DNA from: Streptomyces sp. NBC_01142
Lineage (GTDB): Bacteria > Actinomycetota > Actinomycetes > Streptomycetales > Streptomycetaceae
Reading direction: 5' to 3'
DNA: 42,296 nucleotides
Assembly (NCBI RefSeq): GCF_026341125.1
Contig: NZ_JAPEOR010000010.1
Span: 1 to 42,296, forward strand
The stretch's first letter is position 1, and each line of letters starts with the position of its first letter. Positions 34,051 to 42,296 of this stretch are shown piece by piece. Under the pieces are notes generated by a model that worked only from the letters and a program-made list of their open reading frames with translations, made no database searches and was not told the DNA's origin. A program made the translations under genes and the position numbers.

Positions 34051-35790
34051 GTGCCCGTACAGCAGATATCAGTGGCAGACGCGATCGAGCACACCATCCA
34101 GGAGCGTCCCGAATGCACTGCCCTGGAGACCGCGGACGGGGTGCTCAGCTACCGGGAATTCGGCGAGCAAGTGCGGGAGTTCATCGGGCAGCTCGAAGCA
34201 CTGACCGCGCCCGGTGAGTTCATCGGGATCGAGGCCATACGTACCTCGGGCTCCATTGTCGCCATGGTGGGCGCATTGCGGGCCGGACGCCCGTTCGTGT
34301 TCATCGACCCCCGTGACAGCGGGTCCTCGAACAGGACCAAGGTGTCCTCGCTCGGTATCAACAGGGTCGCCAAGAGCCCTGCCTTGTCGCACCCGCCAGA
34401 GCTCGTCGACACGCCGGCCGAGTGGCGCGGGGACGCGGGAGAGCGGCAGCTGCGGGCACCTGCGGAGCTTGCGCCGTACCAGGGCAGTGTGGGTTACGCG
34501 ATCCACACCTCGGGATCGACGGGGGAGCCCAAGTGTGTGCTGGTGCGCACCGGACCGCTGGCCCGGATGGTCCAGGACCATGTGCGCTCTCTGGAGTTGG
34601 GCACAAAGAGCCGTACGCTGCAGTTCGCCCGACTGACCTTCGACGGATGCATCACGGAGATCCTGTGGACCCTGACCGCAGGCGCGTGCCTGGTGGTTCT
34701 CGGTGAGGAGCAGCTCAGCCCAGGAACGGTGCTCCAGGCCACTCTGGAGAAGTTCCGCATCACTCATCTGAAGACGACTCCGTTCGCGCTGACGGCGACC
34801 GAGCCGTCGAGCGCGATGAGCCTGGAGCACGTCATCAACGGCGGCGGAGCCTGCCGCCAGGCGGTGGTACAGAAGTGGTCGTCGGAGGCGGCGCTCCACA
34901 ACGCGTACGGGACCACGGAGACCACCGTCTGCAACTTCCTCAGCGACCCGCTGGACCCGGACGACTGCACCGAGTCCGTGCCGCTCGGCGCGGTGGTGGG
35001 CGATTGCAGTTACGACATCCTCCCCCTGCCGACGGCGGGCGGGGACGGGCCCACCGGATCGCAAGTCACCCGTGGTGAGCTGGTCATCACCGGCGAGAGC
35101 GTCGCGATCGGCTATCTGACCGCGCAGGGCCTGCGGCCCTTCACCGACGGCGCGGCGAGCCGGGTCTACCGGACCGGCGACATCGTCGAACGCCGCGGCG
35201 GGCAGGTCTTCTTCGTCGAACGGCTGGACCGGCAGCTGAAGATCCGGGGCTACCGGCTCGATCCCGGCGAGATCGAGAGCGCGGCATGCCGGCTCGACGG
35301 AGTCGTGGAGGCGGTGGTGACCGCAGAGTCGCATGAGGGCGCGGACGACTACGCCGCTGAGGCTCTGGTCTGCTACTACCAGGGCACCGTCACCCCCCGG
35401 GCGCTGCGTGCGCACCTGGAGACGGTCCTCGACTCCTACAAGGTCCCCTCGGTGATCCAGCAGATCGAGTCGCTTCCCTACACGCGTAACGGCAAGGTCG
35501 ATCGCGACGCTCTCAAGGCCAGCCGTCATTCCGCGCCGGAAGTTGGTGAGACCGGCGGCAAAACCGTCCCGCCGGAGGAGCAGATCCTCGATCTGGTGCG
35601 CCACCTCACCGGTGTGAACGACGCCGCCCTCAACGACAACTTCTATGACATCGGTGGCGATTCGGCCTCCACGGTGATCCTCGTCAACAAGCTGAAGGAA
35701 CTCGGCTGGATGGATGCCGGTGTCCGGGACGTACTCCGGGCGGAGAACTTGAAGGTCCTTGCCGACGAACTTCGTGACCGGGGTGTGTGA
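34051..35790 (+). CDS. NRPS-type adenylation-PCP didomain protein
   Basis: 579 aa from GTG 34051, four bases after the FAH stop. Adenylation motifs: YAIHTSGSTGEPKCVLVRTG (A3), RLTFDGCITEILWTL (A4), NAYGTTETTVCNF (A5), YRTGDIVERRGG (A7), ERLDRQLKIRGYRLDPGEIE (A8) and TRNGKVDRDALK (A10 Lys). A C-terminal carrier domain has NFYDIGGDSASTVILVNKLK with the phosphopantetheine Ser. There is no condensation or thioesterase domain. It loads one amino or keto acid onto its own carrier. The residue after the A4 Asp is Gly (FDG), so the binding pocket differs from common amino acid codes; the substrate is unknown. Confidence 0.94.
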   Translation: MPVQQISVADAIEHTIQERPECTALETADGVLSYREFGEQVREFIGQLEALTAPGEFIGIEAIRTSGSIVAMVGALRAGRPFVFIDPRDSGSSNRTKVSSLGINRVAKSPALSHPPELVDTPAEWRGDAGERQLRAPAELAPYQGSVGYAIHTSGSTGEPKCVLVRTGPLARMVQDHVRSLELGTKSRTLQFARLTFDGCITEILWTLTAGACLVVLGEEQLSPGTVLQATLEKFRITHLKTTPFALTATEPSSAMSLEHVINGGGACRQAVVQKWSSEAALHNAYGTTETTVCNFLSDPLDPDDCTESVPLGAVVGDCSYDILPLPTAGGDGPTGSQVTRGELVITGESVAIGYLTAQGLRPFTDGAASRVYRTGDIVERRGGQVFFVERLDRQLKIRGYRLDPGEIESAACRLDGVVEAVVTAESHEGADDYAAEALVCYYQGTVTPRALRAHLETVLDSYKVPSVIQQIESLPYTRNGKVDRDALKASRHSAPEVGETGGKTVPPEEQILDLVRHLTGVNDAALNDNFYDIGGDSASTVILVNKLKELGWMDAGVRDVLRAENLKVLADELRDRGV

Positions 35791-35795
35791 AAGCG

Positions 35796-37568
35796 ATGTG
35801 TGGCGTATGCGGGACTTTTTCCCCGAACGGTGGGGTTGATCGCAGCATTGCCGCTGCCATGCACTCCCGGCTCATCCACCGTGGGCCCGACGAGACCTAC
35901 TCGCTGAACACCGAGACGATCTCCGCGAAGCTCGGCCGCCTCGGCTTCACCGGCCTGACCGACGGGTGGCAGCCGGCCGAGGACCGCAGCGGCCGCTACG
36001 TGGCCATGACGAACGGCGAAGTGTTCAACGCTCGGGATCTGCGCGCCAGAGTGGGCGCCGACCGGCAGAACAACGGCGTCGACGTATCCGTCATCCCAGA
36101 GCTAGTCGCACAGTACGGGATCGAGGGACTCCGACTGGTGGACGGACAGTTCGCCACGGTCGTTCTCGACCGCGCCGAGAATGCGATGTTCCTGGCCAGG
36201 GACCGGTTCGGCATCTGCCCGATGTACTACACCGCTACGGGTCCGGACGTGCACTTCGCCTCGGAGATCAAGCCGCTGGTTCAGTGCGTCAGCCGGTCCT
36301 GGAAGGTGGATATGGGGGCGGTCGACCAGTATTTCTCGATGGGCAACATCGTCGCGCCGCGCACTCTCGTGAAAGAGGTGCAGGCCGTTCCCCCCGGCTG
36401 CGCCGTCCGGTTCGACGCCAGTGGCCGGGAGACCCTGCGTTACTGGCGCTACGGCGACTTCGCACCGGCCGCGGAACCCGTATCCGGCGAGGCGCTGCGC
36501 GAGGGACTGCAGCGGTCGGTCCGGGACCGCCTGCATGCCGACGTGGAGATCGGCGCCTATCTGAGCGGAGGATTCGACTCCACCGCGATTCTGACGGAAG
36601 CGGTGGCTCTCACTGCCCGGCCTGTCCGGACGTTCTCGGTAGTCTTCGACGATCCGGGCCTCGACGAGGGACGTTTCCAGCGGGAAGTGGCGCAGGCAGT
36701 CGGAAGCAAACACGAGCAGATCCTGTGCCGGCAGACCGACATCGCCTCGAAGTTCGAGCAGATGGTCCGGCACTGCTGCTATCCGCAGCGTGAGACGTAC
36801 AACGTGGCCGCCATGATGCTGGCCGATAGCGTGCGCTTCTCCGGAATCAAGGGAGTGGTGTCCGGCGAAGGCGCGGACGAGCTGTTCTTCGGCTATGACT
36901 CCTACGCCTTCGACAGTGCGACCCGCTCGAGCCGGACTTCCCGCGCGGAGAACGAGCGGGCGTGGGGCAGGGCGGACTTCAGCTGGGAGGTCGACTGGCG
37001 CAAGGTGGGCCAGCGGCGGGACGACTACCTCGCCCCTGTGGCGCAAGAAGCGCTGGAAGGCGACGAGTTCTGGCGTACGAGGCTCATCCCGTTCTCCGAG
37101 GACGAGGTGAAGTCGCTTTCACCGATGCAGTTGCGCTCCATCGCCGACGTGTACGTCCAGCTGTCGGGCCACCTGCTCGGCGATCACGGCGACTCGATGC
37201 TCATGGGAAATTCCATTGAGGGGCGCTACCCGTTCCTCGGCAATGCGGTCGTCTCACTCGCCCTGCAAGTCGAAGACAGCGCGAAGGTGGTCGACTTCGA
37301 GGGGAAGGCCTGCCTGAAATCGGCGTACGAGGGAATCGTCCCGGACTCGGTTCTCCGCCGTGGGAAGCACGGATTCACCGCATACGATCTGCGCTCGGTC
37401 ACGGATGCGCGGACCTGGGACGAGTGGCGCGGCCTCGTCGAGGCCAGTGGCATCTTCACTCCCGGCTGTCTCGGCACACGCGCCGGTCAGGGCGCGGAGA
37501 AGTGGGACTTCAGGCTCAGCGCGATCAGCATCGCCATGGTCATGGACGAGCTCGGCCTTGGACTCTGA
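35796..37568 (+). CDS. AsnB-like glutamine-dependent amidotransferase
   Basis: 590 aa from ATG 35796 (MCGVCGTFSPNGG); Cys2 would be the N-terminal nucleophile after Met removal, so this start is preferred to the GTG nine bases earlier. The glutaminase domain has LIHRGPDETYS, TNGEVFNARDL and ARDRFGICPMYY. The synthetase domain has GAYLSGGFDSTAI (PP-loop), VVSGEGADELFFGYDSY and SIEGRYPFLG. The intact Cys argues for real amide formation from glutamine rather than beta-lactam closure, whose synthetases lose it. It lies between the A-PCP and thioesterase genes, so it may amidate a carrier-bound acid. Confidence 0.93.
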   Translation: MCGVCGTFSPNGGVDRSIAAAMHSRLIHRGPDETYSLNTETISAKLGRLGFTGLTDGWQPAEDRSGRYVAMTNGEVFNARDLRARVGADRQNNGVDVSVIPELVAQYGIEGLRLVDGQFATVVLDRAENAMFLARDRFGICPMYYTATGPDVHFASEIKPLVQCVSRSWKVDMGAVDQYFSMGNIVAPRTLVKEVQAVPPGCAVRFDASGRETLRYWRYGDFAPAAEPVSGEALREGLQRSVRDRLHADVEIGAYLSGGFDSTAILTEAVALTARPVRTFSVVFDDPGLDEGRFQREVAQAVGSKHEQILCRQTDIASKFEQMVRHCCYPQRETYNVAAMMLADSVRFSGIKGVVSGEGADELFFGYDSYAFDSATRSSRTSRAENERAWGRADFSWEVDWRKVGQRRDDYLAPVAQEALEGDEFWRTRLIPFSEDEVKSLSPMQLRSIADVYVQLSGHLLGDHGDSMLMGNSIEGRYPFLGNAVVSLALQVEDSAKVVDFEGKACLKSAYEGIVPDSVLRRGKHGFTAYDLRSVTDARTWDEWRGLVEASGIFTPGCLGTRAGQGAEKWDFRLSAISIAMVMDELGLGL

Positions 37569-37619
37569 CTCCCGTGGCCCCGATACGCGCGCACTCGTGT
37601 CTGAGGATTGGAGAATTCA

Positions 37620-38309
37620 GTGAGTCCCGAGAGCCCAGGCATCATCGTCTTCCCGGGTGCCGGTTCGTTCGGCAGTGAGCTCCGTCCACTGCTGCGTGAG
37701 CTGGAACCCTCCGCGTGGCTCGCCCGGTATCCAGGCCGTTTCGGTAGGGATTTCGGCAAGGCGGCGGCATCGTTCCAGAAGGTCGTGGAGTCGTGCGTCA
37801 CCCAGGTGGGGCGGCTTCAGCCGTATCGCCCGGTTCTCGTCGGGCACAGCTTCGGCGCCTACGTCGCCTATGCCACGGCAAGGGAACTGGAGGACCGCGG
37901 GACGGAGGTCTCCGCACTGGTGGTCGCCGGAGCCACCGCGCCGGCCCTGCTCACGGTGCCAGAGCAGGCGTGTCGGAGCCGGTCGGACACTGCGGCCTAC
38001 CTGGACGGTATCGACCCTGGCCTGCTGCCGGACGAGTCCGATGAGTGGCGGGACATCGTTGTGGACACCGCGGGGGAGGACCTCCGGGTACTCAGGGAAT
38101 TCACCGCCTCGGCCCATCCGGAAGTGCGGTGTCCGGTCTTCGCCGTGCGTGGTGAAGAGGACCCGCTCACGTCCGCAGGCGGAATCGGCGCATGGGCCGG
38201 TGTCACTGCCAAGGGGTGTATCCACCGGGAATTCCCAGGCGGTCACTCGGCCCTGCTGAACTCGCCCGAATTCGCCGCATGGCTGCGTGAGATACGTGTA
38301 CGCGGCTGA
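37620..38309 (+). CDS. Type II thioesterase
   Basis: 229 aa from GTG 37620 with GGAGA five bases upstream; a TTG at 37608 is less likely. Alpha/beta-hydrolase markers: IIVFPGAGSFGSEL, RPVLVGHSFGAYVAYATARE (G-H-S-F-G), CPVFAVRGEEDPLTSAGG (Asp) and FPGGHSALL (His). Type II thioesterases of this size remove wrong groups from carrier proteins in NRPS/PKS pathways; some release the product. With no integrated thioesterase domain in the adenylation protein, release is a real possibility here. Confidence 0.93.
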   Translation: MSPESPGIIVFPGAGSFGSELRPLLRELEPSAWLARYPGRFGRDFGKAAASFQKVVESCVTQVGRLQPYRPVLVGHSFGAYVAYATARELEDRGTEVSALVVAGATAPALLTVPEQACRSRSDTAAYLDGIDPGLLPDESDEWRDIVVDTAGEDLRVLREFTASAHPEVRCPVFAVRGEEDPLTSAGGIGAWAGVTAKGCIHREFPGGHSALLNSPEFAAWLREIRVRG

Positions 38310-38346
38310 GCAAACGCCGTCCCTGGCGGGAAAGGAGATCTGTCCT

Positions 38347-39840
38347 GTGAACAGCCGTCCCCTCACCGCGGGCGGGCACCTGGTGGTTATCGGCGGTGGT
38401 GCCGCCGCGACGGCGGTGCTGCACCAACTGACGGAGCACGCCGGGTTCCGGCCCGGATCGGTGACGGTGGTGGACCCGCGGCCGGCCGGGTTCGGCGTGG
38501 CCTTCGGCACCACCGACCCAAAGCTGCGCTGCAACACCTCGGTCGATGTCACCTCGCTGTACCGCGCTGACCGCTCTGACCTCCAGCGCTACCTGGCGGC
38601 ACGGGGCTGGCCGGTGGGCCGCGCCGACTTCGTCCCGCGTGCGCTGGTCGGGCAGTACTGCCGGGAACGGTTCGGGCAGCTGAGCCGGGAGCTTCAGGCG
38701 CGGGGGGCCCAGGTGCGCCAGGTGACCACGCGGGCCCGTACGGTACTCCCGGCAGAACGCGCGGGCGAGGGATACCGGGTCACCCTGGACGACGGCAGCA
38801 CGCTGGAGGCCACCGATGTGGTGGTGGCGGCCGGTGGCGACCAGCCGCACCTGCCCGAGCTGCTGCGCGCGTATGCGGACCATCCGGATCTACTTGCCGG
38901 CCCCTACCCCACGGACCGGCTCCGGGCACTGCCCACCGACGCCAGAGTGCTGGTCGTCGGCAGCAAGCTGTCCGCGGTGGATGCCGCTCTGGTGCTGTGC
39001 GGGGCTGACCGGCAGGTCACCTTGTGCTCGCCTTCCGGCGAACTGCCAGCCGTCCGCAACCGGCTGTGCCGTACGGCCCGGCCGACCGGGCTGTTGGCCG
39101 ACTTGCGCGAACTGAACCCCGGCACCCCGGATTTCGACCGGACGCTCACCCGGGTCCTGGCGCGCGCCGTCCGGAGCGCCAGGGCCGGCTGGGGGCACCC
39201 GGCGGCCGCGCTGCGTCGGCAATTCGGCACCGAACCCAAGGCGCTGGAGCGGCTCACCACAGAACTGCGGCAGACCGAGGCGGGCGACAATGCCTGGCAA
39301 GACGTGATCGCCGAACTCATCGAGGCGGTGAACGACTGGACCGAGGGCTGGCCCTCCGCCGAGCGAGACCGTCTGCTCACGCGCTTCCGCCCGCTGATCG
39401 CCCGCCACATCTCGGCCATCCCGGTGTCCAGCGCCCGCGCCCTGGCCGGGCACGGCCTGGCCGGACGGCTCGCCGTGCGCCGCGGCACCCCTGCGGCGCT
39501 CACACCGGACCCGGACGGCGGCTGGCAGGTGCGCTGGACGGCCGCCGGCCCGGCCGAGCACCACACTCATGTGCTGTCGGCCTCCGGATACCTCAGGCCT
39601 GCCGTGTGCACGCACGGCCCCGCGCTGCTCGCCCTCGGTCCCGCCGCCTGCTCCCCGCACTGCGCTCCACCGCTCACCGGCCCGGACCTACGGCTGCTGC
39701 GTCCCGGCGGAGCCGACCCGGAACGCATCTGGATGGTCGGAGCCATGGGGGCCGCCCGCACCGCCATCGTCAACTACCTGTGGACCGCGGCTGGCCAGGC
39801 GGGCACCGTCGCCCAGGCCCTCGCCGTCTCCACCCGTTGA
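38347..39840 (+). CDS. FAD/NAD(P)-binding protein of the FAD_NAD(P)-bd_9 type
   Basis: 497 aa from GTG 38347, with AAAGGAG upstream. An N-terminal Rossmann motif is HLVVIGGGAAATAVLHQLTE, followed by CNTSVDVTSLYRADRSDLQR and PRALVGQYCRERFGQLSREL, typical of the family. A second dinucleotide motif is ARVLVVGSKLSAVDAALVLC. C-terminal motifs are SASGYLRPAV and WMVGAMGAARTAIVNYLW. Such proteins occur in many secondary clusters, but few have known reactions; some may act on amines or carrier-bound groups. It begins a run of three higher-GC genes (with the ATP-grasp and EamA genes) that may have been added as a block. Confidence 0.8.
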   Translation: MNSRPLTAGGHLVVIGGGAAATAVLHQLTEHAGFRPGSVTVVDPRPAGFGVAFGTTDPKLRCNTSVDVTSLYRADRSDLQRYLAARGWPVGRADFVPRALVGQYCRERFGQLSRELQARGAQVRQVTTRARTVLPAERAGEGYRVTLDDGSTLEATDVVVAAGGDQPHLPELLRAYADHPDLLAGPYPTDRLRALPTDARVLVVGSKLSAVDAALVLCGADRQVTLCSPSGELPAVRNRLCRTARPTGLLADLRELNPGTPDFDRTLTRVLARAVRSARAGWGHPAAALRRQFGTEPKALERLTTELRQTEAGDNAWQDVIAELIEAVNDWTEGWPSAERDRLLTRFRPLIARHISAIPVSSARALAGHGLAGRLAVRRGTPAALTPDPDGGWQVRWTAAGPAEHHTHVLSASGYLRPAVCTHGPALLALGPAACSPHCAPPLTGPDLRLLRPGGADPERIWMVGAMGAARTAIVNYLWTAAGQAGTVAQALAVSTR

Positions 39841-39863
39841 ATCCTGTCGAAAGGACGCCGCCC

Positions 39864-41159
39864 ATGTACGTGCTCGTCGATCCCGTCTCCACCGGCCGTG
39901 AGCTGGCCGCCGCCTTCCGCGAGGAGGGTGCGGACTGCCTGCATCTCTACGAGGCCGCCCTGCACGCCGAGCACGCGAGCGACCCGGCCCCGCACACCGG
40001 CCTGCTGACTGCCACCGGACCGCAAGCCGTTGCCGAGGCCGCAGAGCTGCTGCGCGACAAGCAGATCACCGCGGTGATCGCGGCCAGCGAACGCGGGGTG
40101 CTGCTGGCCGACGCCCTCGCTCACGCACTCGGACTGCCGCACCACGACGTCCAGCTGGCCGCCGCCCGCCGTGACAAGGAACTCATGGTGCGCGCCCTCG
40201 AGGCCGAGAGCGTGCCGGCCGCCCGCACCCGGGCAATCAGCTCGCTCACGGAGCTCGACGAGACCCTCGACGCCTGGGGCGCTGCCCCCGGCACCCCGCT
40301 GGTGGTCAAGCCGCGCAACAGCGCGGGCAGCGACGGCTGCACCGTGGTCGCCAGCCGCGCCGAAGCCCGCGCAGCGGCCGAGGCCACCCTGCTCCAGCCC
40401 AATCTGATGGGCGAGACCAATACCGACGTGCTGCTTCAGGAGTACCTGGAGGGGACCCAGTACATCGTCAACACCGTCAGCATGGACGGCCGCCACCTGC
40501 TCTCGGAGGTGTACCGGGAGCGCATCGACACCATCGCCGGGGCGCCGGTCCTGCGCCACATCGTCTCCCGACCCCAACTCGACGACCGCGAGCAGGACCT
40601 CGTCGCGTACGTGCTGCGCTGTCTGGACGCCCTCGGCATCCGGGAAGGCGCCGCGCACACCGAGGTGATGCTCACCACGGCCGGACCACGCCTGGTGGAG
40701 GTCAACTCCCGGGTGATGGGGCCGTCCCTGGCACCCGACCCGTACCACGCCGCCTTCGGCTACAGCCACCAGCACCTGGTCGCCGAGCGTTTTCTGCGCC
40801 CGGACGACTTCGCCCAGCGCTTCGAGCTGCCCTACGGGGGAGGCCGTACCCTCGCCAAGATCTTCCTGCGCACCTTCCGGGAGGGGGTACTGGCCGCCGT
40901 GGACGGAGCGCGCATCCTGCGCCGACTGCCCGGCTTCCACTCCATCGACCGGCTGCCCGCGACCGGCGTGCCGATCCCGGACCCGACGCTGACCACCGGC
41001 GCCTCCGGCATCGCCTACCTCGTCCACGATGACGAGGAACTTCTTTACAGCTCCCTGGGGTTCATCCACCACCTGGAGGACGACGGCGCCTTCTACCGCA
41101 TGGCCGACCCCGGCCAACGGCACGACGCCAGCGAGCCGCTGCAGCGGACGGCGGCCTGA
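39864..41159 (+). CDS. ATP-grasp carboxylate-amine ligase
   Basis: 431 aa from ATG 39864, preceded by GAAAGGA. ATP-grasp features: a pre-ATP-grasp N-terminal region, PLVVKPRNSAGSDGCTVV (phosphate-binding loop), VLLQEYLEGTQYIVNTVS (adenine-binding hinge), HTEVMLTTAGPRLVEVNSRV (metal ligands E and N). The family joins a carboxylate to an amine through an acyl phosphate, as in dipeptide ligases. It is the best candidate for making the main amide bond in the absence of a condensation domain. Its stop overlaps the EamA start (TGATG). Confidence 0.92.
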   Translation: MYVLVDPVSTGRELAAAFREEGADCLHLYEAALHAEHASDPAPHTGLLTATGPQAVAEAAELLRDKQITAVIAASERGVLLADALAHALGLPHHDVQLAAARRDKELMVRALEAESVPAARTRAISSLTELDETLDAWGAAPGTPLVVKPRNSAGSDGCTVVASRAEARAAAEATLLQPNLMGETNTDVLLQEYLEGTQYIVNTVSMDGRHLLSEVYRERIDTIAGAPVLRHIVSRPQLDDREQDLVAYVLRCLDALGIREGAAHTEVMLTTAGPRLVEVNSRVMGPSLAPDPYHAAFGYSHQHLVAERFLRPDDFAQRFELPYGGGRTLAKIFLRTFREGVLAAVDGARILRRLPGFHSIDRLPATGVPIPDPTLTTGASGIAYLVHDDEELLYSSLGFIHHLEDDGAFYRMADPGQRHDASEPLQRTAA

Positions 41160-42130
41160 TGGCAGGGGCACCCGCACTCATCGCCCTCTCGGTGCTGCTT
41201 CAGGCCGCCGCTGAGGCGTTCCTGTCCGGCCGCATCAGTAGCGGCGACAGCCTGCGCTTCTCTCTGGTGGCCTTCTTCGGCTGCACGCTGCTGTTCCTGG
41301 CTGTGAGCCGGATACGCCGCACACCGGCTCGCCGGGCGGCAGAGCCGCATGCCGGGCCGGGGAAACTGCGCCTGTTCGCGGCCCTCAACGTAGCCAGCGC
41401 GGTGACGTTCCTGGGCCTGTACCTGGCGCTGGTGTGGGTGCCAGCTGCGTTCGCCGCCAGCCTGATGGCGGGGGTCGGCCCGACCGCCGCGACGGTGCTC
41501 GCCACCCTGTCAGGCCGACGCCACACGGCGGCGAGCTGGCTGCGCTCCGCAGGTCTGTTCGCCGCCTCCGTGATCACCGCTGCGGCCGTCCAGCCCTCCC
41601 TCCTGGACACCTCCACTTGGCAGTCCGGGCCAGCCGCCAGCGCGGTCGGCGCCGGGCTCGCGGTACTGGCCGGGGTGGGCGCCGCGGCCATCGCCCACCT
41701 GTCCCTGCAGCTCGGTGCACACGGAATCGCACCAGCCGTCGTGATGGCTCACCGCTTTCACCTGACCTACCTGCTCGCCGCCCTCGCCCTGACCAGCGAC
41801 GGCCTGACCCAACCCCCTCGCCTCAGCTGGACGGTGACCGCGCTGATCGCCCTCGTCGGCGTGGTCCTGCCTCTGTACATCCTGCAGATCGGTGTCCAAC
41901 GGACTCCGGCCGCCGTCACCATGGCTCTCCTCGCCACCCAACCCGGCCTCGCTTACCTCGTGCAAGGCGTACTCGGCTACCCACTTACCTGGACCGGCAC
42001 CATTGCCGTCCTCTTCCTGATCGTGGCGGCCATCGTCGTCGCCCGAACCGAACACCGCGCCAGCTCCAGCGGCCCGCCCGCGGGAAAGGACACGGGTGGG
42101 GTCAAGGGAAAGGTGGGCAGCAGCCCCTAA
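41159..42130 (+). CDS. EamA/DMT-family exporter, second copy
   Basis: 323 aa with about ten hydrophobic segments: LIALSVLLQAAAEAFLSG, LFAALNVASAVTFLGLYLAL, AGLAVLAGVGAAAIAHLSLQ, WTVTALIALVGVVLPLYILQ, IAVLFLIVAAIVVARTEHR. A hydrophilic tail follows. It is coupled to the ATP-grasp gene and is the last cargo gene before the transposon's right end. It probably exports the product or gives self-protection. The sequence is clearly different from the first EamA protein, so it is not a recent duplicate. Confidence 0.9.
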   Translation: MAGAPALIALSVLLQAAAEAFLSGRISSGDSLRFSLVAFFGCTLLFLAVSRIRRTPARRAAEPHAGPGKLRLFAALNVASAVTFLGLYLALVWVPAAFAASLMAGVGPTAATVLATLSGRRHTAASWLRSAGLFAASVITAAAVQPSLLDTSTWQSGPAASAVGAGLAVLAGVGAAAIAHLSLQLGAHGIAPAVVMAHRFHLTYLLAALALTSDGLTQPPRLSWTVTALIALVGVVLPLYILQIGVQRTPAAVTMALLATQPGLAYLVQGVLGYPLTWTGTIAVLFLIVAAIVVARTEHRASSSGPPAGKDTGGVKGKVGSSP

Positions 42131-42202
42131 CCACGCTGCACCGTACGACAGCTTGCGCCCGTCACGCACCCGAGCTGCGGCAAGGGCGCACCAGTCACCG
42201 TC
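42131..42202. other. Short spacer before the right end, with a weak hairpin
   Basis: No gene. TGCGCCC (42154-42160) could pair with GGGCGCA (42184-42190) to form a long-loop hairpin that might end the rightward operon. The support is positional only. Confidence 0.3.
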
Positions 42203-42295
42203 ACCCTTGGTGGTCGCACTGAAATCTTTCGTGCGCTACTGAAATCTCTACTGAAATGAATCTTGCGCTACTGAAATCTTCAGAGCCACCCGACA
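42203..42295 (-). repeat. Right end of the Tn7-like transposon with TnsB-type sites
   Basis: Read inward from 42295 the end is 5'-TGTCGGGTGGC, sharing its first seven bases with the left end. Four motif copies follow: GCGCTACTGAAATCTTCAG (42265-42283), CTACTGAAATGAATCTTGCG (from 42248), GCGCTACTGAAATCT (42233-42247) and GCACTGAAATCTTTCGTGCG (from 42216). They are more tightly packed than the left-end copies, the same asymmetry seen between the two ends of Tn7. Only one base of flanking DNA (C, 42296) is visible. Confidence 0.78.
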
Positions 42296-42296
42296 C

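Noticed and set aside
35787..35795. Start of the AsnB-like gene at the earlier GTG
   Set aside because: Using it would bury the catalytic Cys behind three extra residues; glutaminase activity in this family needs Cys at the mature N-terminus, which the ATG at 35796 gives.
42203..42295. Possible CRISPR array at the right edge
   Set aside because: The repeats overlap, vary in spacing and orientation context, and match the left-end sites. No Cas genes or unique spacers of constant length are present.

Overview
The window is high-GC actinobacterial DNA, almost certainly Streptomyces. The evidence is codon use with G/C third positions, GTG starts, a WhiJ-like XRE/DUF397/DUF574 gene set, rare TTA (bldA-type) codons, and IS elements that insert at the scarce tetranucleotide CTAG. 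Nearly all of it (about 157-42295, 42.1 kb) appears to be one large Tn7-like transposon. The left end starts 5'-TGTCGGG at 157. The right end, read inward on the minus strand, also starts 5'-TGTCGGG at 42295. Both ends carry several copies of the same TnsB-site-like motif (GCACRAAWGATTTCAGTGCG). Outside the left end, bases 6-110 hold three copies of a different repeat behind a TGTCTC terminus, which looks like the edge of a second, unrelated Mu-type element.

Left arm (264-4440): a decayed serine-recombinase tail, DUF397 protein, XRE/DUF5753 regulator, DUF574-type methyltransferase, a sigma-factor-like protein and a small membrane protein. Then three insertion sequences (IS5-like, IS701, IS5/IS427-like) sit end to end, all inserted at one CTAG that is the stop codon of tnsC.

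Transposition core (7883-16599): a leftward operon tniQ1-tnsA-tnsB-tnsC diverges from a rightward operon xre-tniQ2-tniQ3. The shared intergenic region holds a perfect 20-bp palindrome, the probable operator of the Xre protein. tniQ2 is frameshifted. A fourth tniQ lies far away at 23789-24937. No Cas genes or CRISPR arrays are present, so this is not a CRISPR-associated transposon; the several TniQ/TnsD-like proteins are the likely target selectors.

Defence-like cargo (17110-23294): a three-gene ABC-three-component-type locus (PD-(D/E)XK/Mrr-like nuclease, small middle component, DUF3732-like ABC ATPase). It is broken twice, by an ISAs1 element in the nuclease gene and by an IS4 element in the ATPase gene. 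Both insertions have 10-bp target duplications, and removing either one in silico restores the frame exactly.

Biosynthetic cargo (24954-42130): about 17 kb of genes facing out from a 1-kb non-coding divide (31090-32144). Leftward are a PP-loop ATPase, EamA exporter, SDR, ACP, a LeuRS editing-domain-like protein and an Sfp-type PPTase. Rightward are a DmpG-like aldolase, FAH-fold hydrolase/hydratase, adenylation-PCP protein, AsnB-like amidotransferase, type II thioesterase, FAD/NAD(P)-binding protein, ATP-grasp ligase and a second EamA exporter. There is no condensation or ketosynthase domain. The set suggests a small amide or peptide-like metabolite built from a 2-oxo-4-hydroxy-acid precursor on a carrier protein, with amide bonds made by AsnB, ATP-grasp and PP-loop enzymes. 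The product is not recognised. A natural-product gene cluster carried by a Tn7-like element with several TniQ proteins is the main novelty.
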